Source: Pseudobdellovibrionaceae bacterium
GTDB taxonomy: Bacteria > Bdellovibrionota > Bdellovibrionia > Bdellovibrionales > UBA1609
Assembly: GCA_020635075.1 (NCBI GenBank)
Contig: JACKAM010000004.1
Coordinates: 490,055-554,054, forward strand
Length of the DNA stretch: 64,000 nucleotides
Direction of reading: 5' to 3'
The notes beneath the pieces are model-generated. The model ran no database searches. It was not told the DNA's origin and saw only the letters and a program-made list of their open reading frames with translations. The position numbers and the translations under genes were made by a program. Of the stretch, positions 63,122 to 64,000 are shown one piece after another. Position 1 is the first letter of the stretch. Every line of letters begins with the position of its first letter.

Positions 63122-63577
63122 TCAATACACGGCTCCCGCCAACAGTGCGTGTTCGGCGGGAATAAAGTGAAAGCTTTCATTGCGGTGATTTTTAAAAGCC
63201 AAAGTCGGAGCACCCAGCCCCAGAAATCCATCAGCTTCGTCATAGAGAGCCCGGTAATCCATTTTTTGGTCCGAAATAAAAGTGCGATCCGACTGAGTAA
63301 AGCGAAAATTACAGTAGGCTCGTATTGGCTTGGGCGGGCGTTCACAAACAACCAATACATCATCCGCTGGCGTGGTCAGTTCAAGTGCATTTTCCTTGGT
63401 GTAGGCAGAAATAAATCGCTCTAAATGTCCATCCTCCGTGTCACGAACATGGACCAAAACCTCGATGGATTTTGCGTAAATCGCCAAATCCGCGATAACA
63501 AACTCGTCCCCATCCTCAGCCCACGCAGTACTGACGAACATAAAAACAGAAATCAATCCCACCACTAAGCGCTTCAT
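63122..63577 (-). CDS. small secreted protein, mirrored copy
   Basis: Identical to 55156-55611 in reverse, with the start at 63577. Confidence 0.5.
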   Translation of the reverse strand: MKRLVVGLISVFMFVSTAWAEDGDEFVIADLAIYAKSIEVLVHVRDTEDGHLERFISAYTKENALELTTPADDVLVVCERPPKPIRAYCNFRFTQSDRTFISDQKMDYRALYDEADGFLGLGAPTLAFKNHRNESFHFIPAEHALLAGAVY

Positions 63578-63916
63578 CCCGCCTCCGCTGCCACAATCAG
63601 TAACCCATACATATAACCTAAAACCCGTAACCCGTAACCCGTAACCCGTAACCCGTAACCCGTAACCCGTAACCCGTAACCCGTACACGGTACCGCGCCA
63701 GTTTCCGTTTCCGCAACCGCAACCGCAAACAGACACGTTGTGCAACCCGAAACATAGTTTACATTTTGTACTGGGAACATAGTTTACAGATTACGGGTTA
63801 CGGACCCCGGGGTACTGGTTACGGGAATTCTTCCCTTCAACGATAAAGAGGACTTGAAACCAAAACAAGAAAGACGACAGAAGGCTATTCAAGCCTACAA
63901 TTTCAGGCTCCATGCC
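63578..63916. other. repeat-rich intergenic region, mirrored copy
   Basis: Reverse complement of 54817-55155. The heptamer array appears as GTAACCC units at 63620-63682, with the same number of copies as in the left arm. Confidence 0.8.
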
Positions 63917-64000
63917 TCACTTGAGCTTAGGCACCCCGCCCTCAAAGACAATGACTTGGCCTTTTTTGAGATTTGGAAATAAATGTCTCCCACCCCAAGT
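63917..64000 (-). CDS. 3' end of the mirrored small secreted protein
   Basis: The last 28 codons (including stop) of the copy of the gene at 54214-54816; the rest is beyond the window. Confidence 0.5.
   Translation of the reverse strand, partial: TWGGRHLFPNLKKGQVIVFEGGVPKLK

Larger units (their letters stand above)
54733..64000. repeat. giant palindrome, 4634-bp arms, reaching the window end
   Basis: Position x on the left equals the complement of 118733 - x on the right. The mirrored frames translate to the same proteins, and the repeat copies and terminator centre match. The axis is between 59366 and 59367, at TTGCAA in the eno terminator. The arms run to the last base, so the true length is unknown. 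Either an assembly or amplification fold-back, a true inverted duplication, or a hairpin chromosome end. Confidence 0.97.

Noticed and set aside
59418..63577. Second copies of eno and three neighbours as paralogues
   Set aside because: They are exact reverse copies inside the palindrome, so independent paralogy is not supported.

Overview
The window looks like one contig of a Gram-negative, predatory-type deltaproteobacterium, most likely in the Bdellovibrionota. The evidence is indirect. GC is intermediate by eye, and lipoproteins, secreted proteins and c-di-GMP proteins are abundant: two GGDEF proteins, one with an FHA domain like Bdellovibrio DgcB, plus a PilZ protein under a sigma-28 promoter. 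AmpG, solitary CpaF, PIN-PhoH and type IV pilin genes fit the same picture. TTG and GTG starts are common. No rRNA, convincing tRNA, CRISPR array, transposase or phage gene was seen.

Layout. 1-632: end of an ankyrin-repeat protein. 629-1717: Rsm22-type methyltransferase. 1811-4358: class II aldolase, mtnA and mtnP, a compact methylthioadenosine salvage operon. 4682-10480: four exported proteins (two VWA + thrombospondin-type-3 lipoproteins, a smaller TSP3 lipoprotein, and a Cys-rich protein whose frame breaks at a C8 tract). 10649-17317: gcvP, a histone H1-like protein, DUF4286, a membrane-anchored unknown, an EpmA-like enzyme and HU/IHF. 17553-25435: glycosyltransferases, an osmoprotectant-type ABC transporter, and a gdhA-pyrD-nudix-glycosyltransferase operon. 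25651-28803: HldA-type kinase, rlmN, PfkB kinase. 28915-34812: coiled-coil protein, GGDEF, metallophosphoesterase, pgi, FHA-GGDEF. 35255-36177: ECF sigma factor and putative anti-sigma factor. 36254-36808: two long inverted repeats. 36808-42446: pilin, FAD oxidoreductase, envelope proteins and a TonB-like protein. 42549-46944: PilZ, PIN-PhoH, cupredoxin-like protein, CpaF ATPase. 46947-49141: a lipoprotein methyltransferase with a His/Cys-rich arm, and AmpG. 49436-54816: Tat-exported protein, a tandem structured repeat, a PKD surface protein with a probable frameshift, and small secreted proteins. 54817-59315: a heptanucleotide repeat, small secreted proteins, a 248-bp element with 26-bp inverted ends, a coiled-coil protein and eno.

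From 54733 to the last base the sequence is a palindrome centred between 59366 and 59367: the right arm (59367-64000) is the reverse complement of the left arm (54733-59366). The centre lies in the eno terminator hairpin. This is most simply a fold-back assembly or amplification artefact, although a true inverted duplication or a hairpin chromosome end would look the same. Genes in the right arm should not be counted as independent paralogues until this is checked.

The best candidates for undescribed biology are the VWA/TSP3 lipoprotein operon with its C8-interrupted Cys-rich partner, the tandem repeats at 50307-50745 whose stems keep pairing while their sequence changes, and the metal-binding lipoprotein fused to a SAM-methyltransferase fold.
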